A stretch of DNA of 64,000 nt, taken from the NCBI GenBank assembly GCA_001449105.1, contig LNIY01000139.1, positions 50,295 through 114,294 of the forward strand, written 5' to 3'. The stretch is from Caulobacter vibrioides (lineage in GTDB: Bacteria; Pseudomonadota; Alphaproteobacteria; Caulobacterales; Caulobacteraceae). The notes under the pieces are model-generated. The model searched no databases and had not been told where the DNA came from. It worked only from the letters and a program-made list of their open reading frames with translations. Made by a program: the position numbers and the translations under genes. Shown in pieces: positions 25,498-35,984 of this stretch; the first letter of the stretch is position 1, and each line of letters starts with the position of its first letter.

Positions 25498-26337
25498 TTA
25501 TTCGGGCAAGCGTACGCCCAGTTCGCCGGCCAGGTCGCGGACAAATTGCCACGCCACCCGCCCCGAGCGGGCGCCGCGCAGCTGCGACCATTGCAGGGCC
25601 CGGCGCTCGAGGTTCTCGACCCGCAGATCGAAGCACTCGGCATAGGTGTTGATCGCCGCCAGATAGGTCGGCTGGTCCATGGGCGGGAAGCCGATCCACA
25701 GGCCGAAGCGGTCGGAGACGCTCATCTCCTCCTCGGCGTCCTCGGCGGCGGCGATCGCGCCCTGGCTCTCGGCGTGGTCGCGCGGCATCAGGTGGCGGCG
25801 GTTGGAGGTGGCGACGAACAGCACGTTCTCCGGCGGACCGGCCACGCCGCCTTCCAGGGCCGACTTCAACGCCTTGGCCGCGGCCGCGCCGTCCTCGAAG
25901 GAAAGATCGTCGCACAGCACCACGAAGCGCTCGGTGCGCACCCGCAGGGCGTCGAACAGCGGGGGCAGGGCGGCGACCTCGTCGCGATCGACCTCGACCA
26001 GCTTCAGGTCGGGATATTCGGCCGCCAGGGCCATGAAGGCCGACTTGGTCAGCGAGCTCTTGCCCGTACCGCGCACGCCCCACAGCAGCACGTGGTTGCA
26101 GGGCAGGCCGGTGGCGAACCGGCGCAGGTTCTGGAGGAAGCGGTCCTTTTGGCGCTCGATCCCGACCAGCAGCTCGATGTCCATCGCGTAGTCGGGCGCC
26201 GGCACGAAGGCGCCCGATACGGGCTCGTGCCGGAACAGTCGCGCGCCGTCGAAGCTGGGGGCGACGGTGGCGGGCGGCGCCAGGCGATCCAGGGCGTCGG
26301 CGATGCGGGCGAGCAGGGGCAGGGCGGCTTCGGTCAT
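25498..26337 (-). CDS. DUF815-family P-loop ATPase
   Basis: The 279-residue cytosolic protein matches the DUF815 ATPase family: Walker A in 'LLWGVRGTGKSSLTK', Walker B 'VVLCDDLSFE', a following 'VLFVATSNRRHLMP' sensor segment, and 'DRFGLWIGFPP'. The ATG at 26337 has AGGAG seven bases upstream; the GTG at 26343 is too close to it. It diverges from yajC. The cellular role of the family is not established. Confidence 0.85.
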   Translation of the reverse strand: MTEAALPLLARIADALDRLAPPATVAPSFDGARLFRHEPVSGAFVPAPDYAMDIELLVGIERQKDRFLQNLRRFATGLPCNHVLLWGVRGTGKSSLTKSAFMALAAEYPDLKLVEVDRDEVAALPPLFDALRVRTERFVVLCDDLSFEDGAAAAKALKSALEGGVAGPPENVLFVATSNRRHLMPRDHAESQGAIAAAEDAEEEMSVSDRFGLWIGFPPMDQPTYLAAINTYAECFDLRVENLERRALQWSQLRGARSGRVAWQFVRDLAGELGVRLPE

Positions 26338-26457
26338 GGCCACGCTCCTAACGCTCTCGCGCCCTCATTGCAAAAGAGGAGGTGAACGCATAGCTTCCGC
26401 CGACTTGGCGGGGACCCTATTTCAGGCGCTCCGCCCGCAGAAATTCGTGGAGACGTT

Positions 26458-26772
26458 ATGAACCCCTCTGGTGGCCTGGAGCAGCAGCTCATCGGCATCG
26501 CGCCGATCATCCTCATGGTCGTGCTGTTCTACTTCATGCTGATCCGTCCTCAGCAGAAGCGCCAAAAGGAACACCTCGCGACCCTGAACAACATCAAGCG
26601 CGGCGACAATGTCGTGCTGTCCAGCGGCGTGATCGGCAAGGTCGTGCGGGTGGAAGAAAAGGAAGTCGGCGTCGAGATCGCCCAAGGCGTCACGGTGAAG
26701 GTCCGCAAGGGCATGATCACCGAAGTCACGGCCAAGGGCGAACCGGCCCCGGCCAACGACCCGAAGAACTGA
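26458..26772 (+). CDS. yajC: YajC, Sec translocase accessory subunit
   Basis: YajC is a small inner-membrane protein that binds SecDF in the holotranslocon. The 104-residue protein has one N-terminal helix (IGIAPIILMVVLFYFMLI), the conserved 'RPQQKRQKEH' after it, and a beta domain with 'GDNVVLSSGVIGKV'. It is followed by secD and secF on the same strand, the usual gene order. Confidence 0.95.
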   Translation: MNPSGGLEQQLIGIAPIILMVVLFYFMLIRPQQKRQKEHLATLNNIKRGDNVVLSSGVIGKVVRVEEKEVGVEIAQGVTVKVRKGMITEVTAKGEPAPANDPKN

Positions 26773-26837
26773 GCCTAAGTACAGTTCGTATCTAGCCCGC
26801 CCTGGCGCCCCCGGCGTCGTCGAGAGCCTCGTAGTCC

Positions 26838-28430
26838 ATGCTGAGCCTATCCCGCTGGAAGATTATCCTGGTCACCCTGTCGGTGATCTTCGGCATCGTC
26901 TTCACACTGCCGAATCTTCTGCCGCAGAAGACGCTAGACGCCCTGCCGGGATGGGTTCCCAAGCAGAAGCTGAACCTTGGCCTCGACCTCCAGGGCGGGT
27001 CGTACCTCCTTTATGAGGTCGACACCGCTCAACTGCGCAAGGAGCGCCTCGACAACCTGGTCGAGGACGTTCGCAACACCCTGCGCACCGCGGGAATCGA
27101 CTTCAACGGCCTGGCCCAGGCCAACGGCGTCATCGGCGTTCGCATCGACGACGCCTCCAAGGTCAACGCCGCCGCCGCCGAACTGCGCAAGCTGGGCAGC
27201 CCCCTGCCGAGCGGCGTGGGCACCGACGTCAACGTCTCGACCAAGGCCGATCAGCGGATCGAGTTGACCTTCTCGCCGGAAGCCGCCCGCGCCGACGCCT
27301 CCAAGGCCGTCGACCAGTCGATCGAGACCATCCGTCGCCGTATCGACAGCCTGGGCACCAAGGAACCGACGATCACCCGCCAGGGCGCGGACCGCATCGT
27401 CATCCAGGCCGCCGGTGAAAGCGATCCGGAACGCCTGAAGGCCGTCATCGGCAAGACCGCCAAGCTGACCTTCCAGATGGTCGACGAGACCGTCACCCAG
27501 GAAGAGATGGCTTCGGGCCGCATGCCTCCGGGCACGGTGCTGGTGGCCGGCGATGACATTCAGCCCTACTACGCCCTCAAGAAGCGCGCCGTCGTCTCGG
27601 GCGAGGAACTGGTCGACGCCCAGCAGGCCTTCGACGGCCAGAGCGGCCGCCCGGTGGTCTCGTTCCGCTTCAACGGCTCGGGCGCCCGCAAGTTCGGCGA
27701 CGCCACCGCCCGCAATCTCGGCAAGCGCTTCGCCATCGTCCTCGACAACAAGGTCATCTCGGCTCCCACCATCCAGACGCCGATCCTCGGCGGCTCGGGC
27801 CAGATCACCGGCAACTTTACGGTCGAAAGCGCCAGCGAACTGTCGCTGCTGCTGCGTTCGGGCGCGCTGCCGGCCCAGCTGAACATCGAAGAGCAACGCA
27901 CCGTCGGCGCCGAACTGGGCGCGGACGCCGTGAAGGCCGGCGCCATCTCGCTGGCCATCGGGGCTGCGGCGATGTTCGTCTTCATCATCCTGGCCTACGG
28001 CCTGTTCGGCGTGTTCGCGGCCATCGCCCTGGTGGCCAACGTGCTGCTGATCGTCGGCATCATGTCGTTCAGCCAGGCGACCCTGACCTTCCCCGGCATC
28101 GCCGGCCTGATCCTCACGCTCGCCGTCGCCGTCGACGCCAACGTGCTGATCTACGAGCGGATGCGCGACGAGGCGGCGGCCGGGAAGTCGCCGATGTCGG
28201 CGGCCGATACCGGCTACAGGCTGGCGCTGGTGTCGATCCTCGACGCCAACATCACCAGCCTGATCTCGGCCGGCATCATGTTCAGCTTCGGCTCGGGCCC
28301 TGTGAAGGGCTTCGCCTGGACCCTGGCCATCGGCGTGTTCACGTCGCTGTTCACGGCCATCATCATCACTCAAGTGCTCATCGGTTGGTGGTTCAAGGTC
28401 GCCAAGCCGAAGAAGCTGCCGATCGCGTAA
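26838..28430 (+). CDS. secD: protein translocase subunit SecD
   Basis: SecD, with SecF, uses the proton gradient to complete export of proteins on the periplasmic side. The 530-residue protein has a first membrane helix near the N-terminus, the 'LGLDLQGGSYLLYEVD' motif (SecD D1), a large periplasmic domain to about residue 360, and five C-terminal helices with 'AVAVDANVLIYERMRDE' (D4/D5). It lies between yajC and secF. Confidence 0.97.
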   Translation: MLSLSRWKIILVTLSVIFGIVFTLPNLLPQKTLDALPGWVPKQKLNLGLDLQGGSYLLYEVDTAQLRKERLDNLVEDVRNTLRTAGIDFNGLAQANGVIGVRIDDASKVNAAAAELRKLGSPLPSGVGTDVNVSTKADQRIELTFSPEAARADASKAVDQSIETIRRRIDSLGTKEPTITRQGADRIVIQAAGESDPERLKAVIGKTAKLTFQMVDETVTQEEMASGRMPPGTVLVAGDDIQPYYALKKRAVVSGEELVDAQQAFDGQSGRPVVSFRFNGSGARKFGDATARNLGKRFAIVLDNKVISAPTIQTPILGGSGQITGNFTVESASELSLLLRSGALPAQLNIEEQRTVGAELGADAVKAGAISLAIGAAAMFVFIILAYGLFGVFAAIALVANVLLIVGIMSFSQATLTFPGIAGLILTLAVAVDANVLIYERMRDEAAAGKSPMSAADTGYRLALVSILDANITSLISAGIMFSFGSGPVKGFAWTLAIGVFTSLFTAIIITQVLIGWWFKVAKPKKLPIA

Positions 28431-28442
28431 GGATCAAAGCTC

Positions 28443-29393
28443 ATGGCTGCTTGGCCCCTCATCCGCCTGATCCCGCGCTCGACCCACTATCGCTTCGTGC
28501 GCTGGGCTCCGGTCGCCGCGATCTTCTCGCTCATCCTGATCGCCGGTTCCGGCGTGTCGTTCTTCACCCAGGGGCTGAACCTGGGCATCGACTTCAAGGG
28601 CGGCGTCGCCCTGGAAGCCCGCATGCCCACGGCCATCGACCTCGACGACCTGCGCAAGGTGGCCAAGTCCACCGGCGCGCATGACGTGCAGGTGCAGGGC
28701 TTCGGCTCGGCCAACTCGGCCATGATCCGCTTCCTGCCGACCGAAGGCGTCAACGCCAACGTCGAGGCCAACCGGATCAAGACCGAGATCATCGCCAAGT
28801 TCCCCGGCATGACCATGCCGGCGCCGACCGTCATCGGCGCCAAGGTCTCGGGCGAGCTGCTGCTGGGCGGCTTCAAGGCCCTCGGCATCGCCCTGCTGCT
28901 GATGCTCGGCTACATCTGGTTTCGCTTCCAGTGGCAGTTCGCCGTGGGCGCCGTCGTGGCCGTGTTCCACGACATCATCCTGACGCTGGGCATCCTGTCG
29001 GTGATGCAGATCGAGTTCTCGATGACCTCGGTCGCGGCCCTTTTGACGGTCATCGGCTATTCGATGAACGAAAAGGTCATCACCTTCGACCGCCTCAAGG
29101 AAAACCTGCGCAAGTACAAGACCACGCCGCTGCGCGAGATCATCGACCTGTCGGAGAACGAGCGTCTGTCGCGGACGATCATCACCGGCTCGACCGCGCT
29201 GCTGGCGCTGGGCGGCACGATGATCTTCGGCGGTCCGGTGCTGTTCCCGCTGGTCTTCACCATGGTGTTCGGCATCGCCATCGGCACCTACTCGTCGATC
29301 TACATCGCTCTGCCCCTGATCCTGGTCTGGGGCGTCAAGCGCGGCGACGAGGAAGCCAAGCCGGTGAAGCTCGGCGCGGCCAGCCAGCCGTGA
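28443..29393 (+). CDS. secF: protein translocase subunit SecF
   Basis: SecF is the partner of SecD. The 316-residue protein has helix 1 (about residues 20-40), the conserved 'LNLGIDFKGGVALEARMP', a short periplasmic domain, and five C-terminal helices with 'TVIGYSMNEKVITFDRLKEN'. It starts 12 bp after secD, and its stop overlaps the GTG start of the next gene. Confidence 0.97.
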   Translation: MAAWPLIRLIPRSTHYRFVRWAPVAAIFSLILIAGSGVSFFTQGLNLGIDFKGGVALEARMPTAIDLDDLRKVAKSTGAHDVQVQGFGSANSAMIRFLPTEGVNANVEANRIKTEIIAKFPGMTMPAPTVIGAKVSGELLLGGFKALGIALLLMLGYIWFRFQWQFAVGAVVAVFHDIILTLGILSVMQIEFSMTSVAALLTVIGYSMNEKVITFDRLKENLRKYKTTPLREIIDLSENERLSRTIITGSTALLALGGTMIFGGPVLFPLVFTMVFGIAIGTYSSIYIALPLILVWGVKRGDEEAKPVKLGAASQP

Positions 29394-29761
29394 GCCAGGG
29401 GCTGACCCCGCGCCAGCCCCCGTCGATCGACGCCTGGGGCGGCGGCGGATTTCGGGTCTCCGGTCTCTGGCGGCCCGGTTCGCTGCTGGTCATCGACGAC
29501 CAGCCGCAGGACTGGACCGCCACGAGCCTCGCCGACCTGACGCCGGAGGCCTTCGCCCCGGTGTTCGCCGCCGGTGGCGCGGTGGAGTTCGTTCTGTTGG
29601 GCGTGGGACTGGCCAACGCCCTCCCGCCGCGCCCCGTGCGCGATGCGCTGAAGGCCGCGGGCCTTGGCCTGGAGTTCATGAGCACCGAGGCGGCCGCCCG
29701 TACCTACAACGTCCTGGCCAGCGAAGGCCGCCGGCTCGCCGCGGCCCTGATCGCGGTTTGA
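29390..29761 (+). CDS. Mth938-domain protein, NDUFAF3-like
   Basis: The 123-residue protein has the Mth938 fold features: 'GFRVSGLWRPGSLLVIDD', then 'VEFVLLGVGLANALPP', and a C-terminal 'LEFMSTEAAARTYNVLASEG'. The mitochondrial homologue NDUFAF3 is a complex I assembly factor, and bacterial copies next to secDF are known. It starts with GTG inside the secF stop, so the two are translationally coupled. The bacterial role is not settled. Confidence 0.85.
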   Translation: MSQGLTPRQPPSIDAWGGGGFRVSGLWRPGSLLVIDDQPQDWTATSLADLTPEAFAPVFAAGGAVEFVLLGVGLANALPPRPVRDALKAAGLGLEFMSTEAAARTYNVLASEGRRLAAALIAV

Positions 29762-29770
29762 CGCTCCAGT

Positions 29771-29906
29771 TCCTCCCCCGTGAAACGGGGGAGGGGGACC
29801 GCGAAGGGGTGGAGGGGGCGAGTTCAAGCTCGGCGCTCCGTCACTCGCCCCCTCCGTCACGCTGCGTATCCGCAGCGCGCCACCTCCCCCGTTTCACGGG
29901 GGAGGA
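29771..29906. repeat. palindromic intergenic repeat, family R2
   Basis: The ends carry CTCCCCCGTGAAACGGGGGAG and its inverted counterpart; inside are GACCGCGAAG-GGTGGAGGG and the palindromic CTGCGTATCCGCAG stretch. A close relative lies at 31415-31546. It occupies the gap before the membrane protein gene that starts at 29975. Confidence 0.75.
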
Positions 29907-29974
29907 GCAGTTTGCTTCCCCGACTCTCCCACACCGCCTATCCTGCACGCCAAGACACGGCTCAGGGGGCTGAA

Positions 29975-30589
29975 TTGACTGGGATTCTCACCAACTTCCG
30001 CAGCACCATCGTCGTCAGCTTCGTGCTGGCCCTGGTGATGGTGTTCGGTTTCGGGCACAGCCCCAACGGCTTCCATGGCGCCTATTGGCAGGCGGTGTTC
30101 CGCTGGCTGCACGTGCTGTTCGGCATCCTGTGGATCGGGCTGCTCTACTACTTCAACTTCGTGCAGATCCGGGTGATGCCGACCACCCCCGCCGAGCTGA
30201 AGCCGGCGGTGACCAAGTACATCGCTCCCGAGGCGCTGTTCTGGTTCCGCTGGTCGGCCCTGGCCACCTGGCTGATGGGCATGATCGTGGCCTTCAACCG
30301 CGGCTACCTGATGGAGGCCATGACCCTGGGCGCCTGGCAGGGCTATCAGCGCGGCGTCGACATGGGCTTCACCTTCATCGGCATGGGCATGTGGCTGGCC
30401 ACGGTGATGTTCTTCAACGTCTGGGGCGTGATCTGGCCGAACCAGAAGCGCGCGCTGGGCCTCGTTCCGGCGGACGACGAGACCAAGGCCAAGGCAGGCA
30501 AGATCGCCATGCTGTTCTCGCGCATCAACATGCTGCTCAGCATTCCGATGCTGGTGACCATGACGATGTACCAGACGCTGTTCGGCTGA
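29975..30589 (+). CDS. PuuD-like (urate hydroxylase N-terminal) membrane protein
   Basis: The 204-residue inner-membrane protein has five or six hydrophobic segments and resembles the membrane domain of PuuD-type proteins ('FRWLHVLFGILWIGLLYYFN', 'YIAPEALFWFRWSALATWLM', 'WGVIWPNQKRALGL'). PuuD proper also has a cytochrome c domain, which is absent here, so the activity is uncertain. The start appears to be a TTG at 29975 with AGGGGG six bases upstream; upstream in-frame codons run through the repeat. A strong terminator follows. Confidence 0.7.
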   Translation: MTGILTNFRSTIVVSFVLALVMVFGFGHSPNGFHGAYWQAVFRWLHVLFGILWIGLLYYFNFVQIRVMPTTPAELKPAVTKYIAPEALFWFRWSALATWLMGMIVAFNRGYLMEAMTLGAWQGYQRGVDMGFTFIGMGMWLATVMFFNVWGVIWPNQKRALGLVPADDETKAKAGKIAMLFSRINMLLSIPMLVTMTMYQTLFG

Positions 30590-30610
30590 TCGGCCGAGCC
30601 TTCGGGATCA

Positions 30611-30642
30611 GGGCCCGCCGGAAACGGCGGGCCTTTTTCTTT
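30611..30642 (+). terminator. rho-independent terminator
   Basis: A perfect 9-bp stem GGCCCGCCG with CGGCGGGCC and a GAAA loop is followed by TTTTTCTTT, right after the PuuD-like gene. Confidence 0.92.
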
Positions 30643-30676
30643 GAGCTTCGGGCGAGAGGGGGGCATAAGCCGCGCC

Positions 30677-31408
30677 ATGTCAGCCGCCCCCGAGAACCCC
30701 TACGATTCCGGCCTCGACGACCTGGTCCGCCGCATGGACAACGATCGGTGGCTGGCCAGCCGTTTCGTCTCCGACCCGGCCGCGCGGACCGACGTCGTCG
30801 CCCTGGTCGCCTTCAACTACGAACTGGCCCGCGTGGCCGGCGGCGTCACCAGCGCCTTGATGGGCGAGATCCGCCTGACCTGGTGGCGCGAGGCGATGGA
30901 GGAGCTGGCCGCCGGCAAGCCGCCGCGCAAGCATCCCGCCGTCGAGGCCCTGGCCGCTTCGGGCCTGGATCCCGCGGCCCTGGCCGCCACGGCTGAGGCC
31001 CGCCTGGCCGATCTGGAGGAAGAGCCGTTCGCCGACGAGGCCGCGGTTCTGGCCTATGTCGACGCCACCGCCGGCGCCCTGGCGGCGCTCACGGGCCAGC
31101 GGCTCGATCCCGCCGCCGACGCCTCGGCCGTCCGCGCCGCCGCGCGCGCCTACGGCCTCGCCGGTCTGTGGCGGCTGAAGCTGGCCGGCCGCTCGCGCCT
31201 GCCGCTCGCCTGGACCGCCGCCGACGTCCAGGCCCGAGTGGCCGCGCAGCGCAAGGCGGCCGCGGGCGAACTCAGGCGCCTGCCGATCGCGGCCTTCCCG
31301 GCCGTCGCGCCCGCCGCCCTTGCCGCCCGGCAGGCCAGGGGCCGCGAGATGAGCGAGCTCGAAAAAAAGGCCCGCCTGACCTGGTCGGTCGCGACGGGCC
31401 GCATTTGA
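30677..31408 (+). CDS. squalene/phytoene synthase-family protein, NDUFAF6-like
   Basis: The 243-residue protein has the squalene/phytoene synthase fold pattern with 'EIRLTWWREAMEEL', but I do not see the Asp-rich DxxxD pairs needed for isoprenoid condensation. That combination is typical of NDUFAF6-type proteins, the mitochondrial complex I assembly factors, and of their alphaproteobacterial relatives. The gene lies two genes after the NDUFAF3-like gene, which supports that reading. The ATG at 30677 was chosen because the conserved region begins just after it. Confidence 0.75.
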   Translation: MSAAPENPYDSGLDDLVRRMDNDRWLASRFVSDPAARTDVVALVAFNYELARVAGGVTSALMGEIRLTWWREAMEELAAGKPPRKHPAVEALAASGLDPAALAATAEARLADLEEEPFADEAAVLAYVDATAGALAALTGQRLDPAADASAVRAAARAYGLAGLWRLKLAGRSRLPLAWTAADVQARVAAQRKAAAGELRRLPIAAFPAVAPAALAARQARGREMSELEKKARLTWSVATGRI

Positions 31409-31414
31409 TTGAAA

Positions 31415-31546
31415 CTCCTCCCCCGCCTGCGGGGGAGGGGGACCGCGAAGCGGTGGAGGGGGCGAGACTGGGCTCGGCGCTCTGTCACTCGCCCCCTCCG
31501 TCACGTATCCGCAGCGCGCCACCTCCCCCGCTATGCGAGGGAGGAG
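31415..31546. repeat. palindromic intergenic repeat, family R2
   Basis: This is a second R2 copy, sharing with 29771-29906 the internal blocks GACCGCGAAGCGGTGGAGGG, TCACTCGCCCCCTCCGTCAC and GTATCCGCAGCGCGCCACCT. It lies between two converging genes. Confidence 0.8.
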
Positions 31547-31560
31547 TTTAGTCGAGAGCC

Positions 31561-33627
<2,067 letters not shown>

Positions 33628-33914
33628 GGAAGTCGAGTCCAGGCGGCAAGGATGCCAAAAAGCGGCGCGAGCCTAGCGGGGCCGTGCCGGTCAGGCCAGC
33701 CCGAAGGGCAAGCTTTGCTTCATGCTGCGGCGCCGTTAGCGAAGGTGGCGGAATTGGGCCCTTCGCGTGTCCAAAATGCCATATCGGACAACGACTTATG
33801 AAGGTAACAATCCGAAACAGGACTTGCATTGCTGCGTCGCGGCGAAGCTCGTAGACGGTAAATGGGGACGAATAGGCGGCCGCAGAGCCGCTCCCAAGTT
33901 TACAAAGGTTTCTC

Positions 33915-34811
33915 GTGTCGGTTTCGCCTTATCATCAGCACACGGTCGCAGGACCGGTGATCTTCGCAGGGATCGGCCTGCACACGGGTGCGCACGTGCG
34001 CGTCGCCGTGCGCCCCGCCGCTCCCGACAGCGGGATCGTCTTCGTGCGCACCGACGTCCATGACCGCGACAACCGCGTGCCGGTTCGCGGCGACGCCGTG
34101 GTGCAGACCCAGCTGGGCACCGTCATCGCCAACGCCGCCGACGTGCGCGTCTCCACCATCGAGCACCTGATGGCCGCCCTGGCCGCCCTGTCGGTCGACA
34201 ACTGCGTCGTCGAGCTGGACGGTCCGGAAGTGCCGATCATGGACGGCTCGTCCGAGCCCTTCGTCCAGATCCTCGACCGCGCCGGCCGCCGTCGCCAGGA
34301 AGCCGCTCGCCGCTACATCGAGATCCTGTCGCCGATCGAGGTGATCGAGGGCGACAAGCGCGCGACCCTGACCCCGGCCGAATCCTTCGAGGTGGCCTTC
34401 GAGATCGCATTCGCCAGCAAGGCCATCGGCCGCCAGCGAGTCGATCTGGTCGTCGACGAGGAAAGCTTCCGCGAAGAGCTGTCGAACTGCCGCACCTTCG
34501 GTTTCCTGCGCGAGGTCGAAGCCCTGCGCGATATCGGCCTGGCCCGCGGCGGCTCGATGGAGAACGCCGTGGTCATCGACGGCGACCGCGTGCTCAACCC
34601 CGAAGGCCTGCGCCGCTCGGACGAGTTCGTGCGCCACAAGGCCCTGGACGCCGTCGGCGACCTTTATGTCGTCGGCGCTCCGATCCTTGGCAGGTTCGAA
34701 GGAATTCTGGCCGGACACGGCCTCAATAACGCCGCTGTTCGTGCGTTGATGGAGCAACCGCGCGCCTGGCGCTGGCGTGCCTATACGCCGGAACTGGCCG
34801 AGGCGGTCTAA
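33915..34811 (+). CDS. lpxC: UDP-3-O-acyl-N-acetylglucosamine deacetylase LpxC
   Basis: LpxC catalyses the first committed step of lipid A synthesis and is zinc-dependent. The 298-residue protein has the zinc ligands H84 (STIEHLMAAL), H241 and D245 (FVRHKALDAVGD) and the general acid H268 (LAGHGLNN). The start is a GTG with AAAGG upstream. The 287-bp gap before it contains no gene; AT-rich stretches near 33770-33830 probably hold the promoter. Confidence 0.96.
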   Translation: MSVSPYHQHTVAGPVIFAGIGLHTGAHVRVAVRPAAPDSGIVFVRTDVHDRDNRVPVRGDAVVQTQLGTVIANAADVRVSTIEHLMAALAALSVDNCVVELDGPEVPIMDGSSEPFVQILDRAGRRRQEAARRYIEILSPIEVIEGDKRATLTPAESFEVAFEIAFASKAIGRQRVDLVVDEESFREELSNCRTFGFLREVEALRDIGLARGGSMENAVVIDGDRVLNPEGLRRSDEFVRHKALDAVGDLYVVGAPILGRFEGILAGHGLNNAAVRALMEQPRAWRWRAYTPELAEAV

Positions 34812-34966
34812 GGCGGCGGCGCGGCCGGTTTCGGCGCGCGCCACGTCATAGCTTCACAGGGGGAAGCTCCCGCCGCTCGGCTTTCGTTTGCGCCCGCATC
34901 GACGTGGTGTAGAAGCCTTGGTTCGGCGCGGGGGCGCGCAAGGTTGCTTCGAGGGTGAGAGAGTCC

Positions 34967-35884
34967 GTGCTTCGCAAAATCTCGGGACGTTCGGCCGTTT
35001 CCATCGTGGCCGTGCTCGCCGCTCTGTCGGTGACCGCCTGCGCGGGCAAGCCCAAGAAGCCGACGCTGGCCTATGAGGAGCGTCCGGTCGAACTTCTGTA
35101 CGCCACCGGCGCCAATCGCCTGGACCGCGGCAGCTGGAACGAGGCCGTCGACTACTTCCGCGAAGTCGAGCGTCAGCACCCCTATTCGGAATGGTCGCGC
35201 CGTTCGATCCTGATGACGGGCTACGCCCACTACCAGGGCAACCAGTACGCCGACGCCATCGGCGACGCCGACCGTTTCATCTCGCTCTATCCGGGCAACC
35301 CGTCGGCTTCGTACGCCTACTACCTGAAGGCCATCTGCTACTTCGAGCAGATCGTCGACGTGTACCGCGACCAGGCCGCCACCGAGCAGGCCCTGGCGGC
35401 CCTGCGCGACGTCGTCCAGCGCTATCCCAACAGCGAGTACGCCCAGGACGCCCGCCTGAAGATCGACATGGTCAACGACCAGCTGGCCGGCAAGGAGCTG
35501 GCCATTGGTCGCTGGTACCTGCGCGACGGCAAGACGCTGGCCGCCATCGGCCGCTTCAAGACCGTGGTCGATCGTCACCAGACCACATCGCACACTCCGG
35601 AAGCCCTTTATCGCCTGGTCGAGGCCTACCTGACCCTGGGTCTCACCGAGGAAGCCAAGCGCAACGGCGCGGTGCTGGGCTACAACTTCCCGGGTGACCG
35701 CTGGTACGCCGACGCCTACAAGCTGCTGAACGATGCGGGCCTGAAGCCGGCCGTCGAGCCGCTGAAGGCCGGCAACAAGCGCAACCTGATCGACCGCACC
35801 CTCAATCGCGACAAGGGCGGGGCGCTGGCGCCTCCCGGCGAGAAGAAGAAAAAGGGCGGCGTGATGAGCGTCCTGGGGATGTAA
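34967..35884 (+). CDS. bamD: outer membrane assembly lipoprotein BamD
   Basis: BamD is an essential part of the BAM complex that inserts outer-membrane proteins. The 305-residue protein has a lipoprotein signal (V-T-A-C lipobox) and TPR repeats (for example 'DRGSWNEAVDYFREVERQHP' and 'ALRDVVQRYPNSEYAQDAR'). The GTG at 34967 has a GAGAG ribosome site, preferred over the GTG at 34955. The C-terminal Lys-rich tail is typical of Caulobacter BamD. A strong terminator follows. Confidence 0.93.
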   Translation: MLRKISGRSAVSIVAVLAALSVTACAGKPKKPTLAYEERPVELLYATGANRLDRGSWNEAVDYFREVERQHPYSEWSRRSILMTGYAHYQGNQYADAIGDADRFISLYPGNPSASYAYYLKAICYFEQIVDVYRDQAATEQALAALRDVVQRYPNSEYAQDARLKIDMVNDQLAGKELAIGRWYLRDGKTLAAIGRFKTVVDRHQTTSHTPEALYRLVEAYLTLGLTEEAKRNGAVLGYNFPGDRWYADAYKLLNDAGLKPAVEPLKAGNKRNLIDRTLNRDKGGALAPPGEKKKKGGVMSVLGM

Positions 35885-35891
35885 GCGAAAG

Positions 35892-35924
35892 CGGGCCGTT
35901 GCAAAACGGCCCGTTTTTCTTTTG
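35892..35924 (+). terminator. terminator after bamD
   Basis: A 9-bp stem CGGGCCGTT with AACGGCCCG and a GCAA loop is followed by TTTTTCTTTT. Confidence 0.92.
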
Positions 35925-35984
35925 TTCTCAAGTCGCTACCGCTTCCTCTTTGAAAAAGCCCGATTCCCGGTGATCCTTCCGGCC

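Noticed and set aside
26934..28373. Long open frame opposite secD
   Set aside because: secD is unmistakable, and the reverse product is a compositional shadow.
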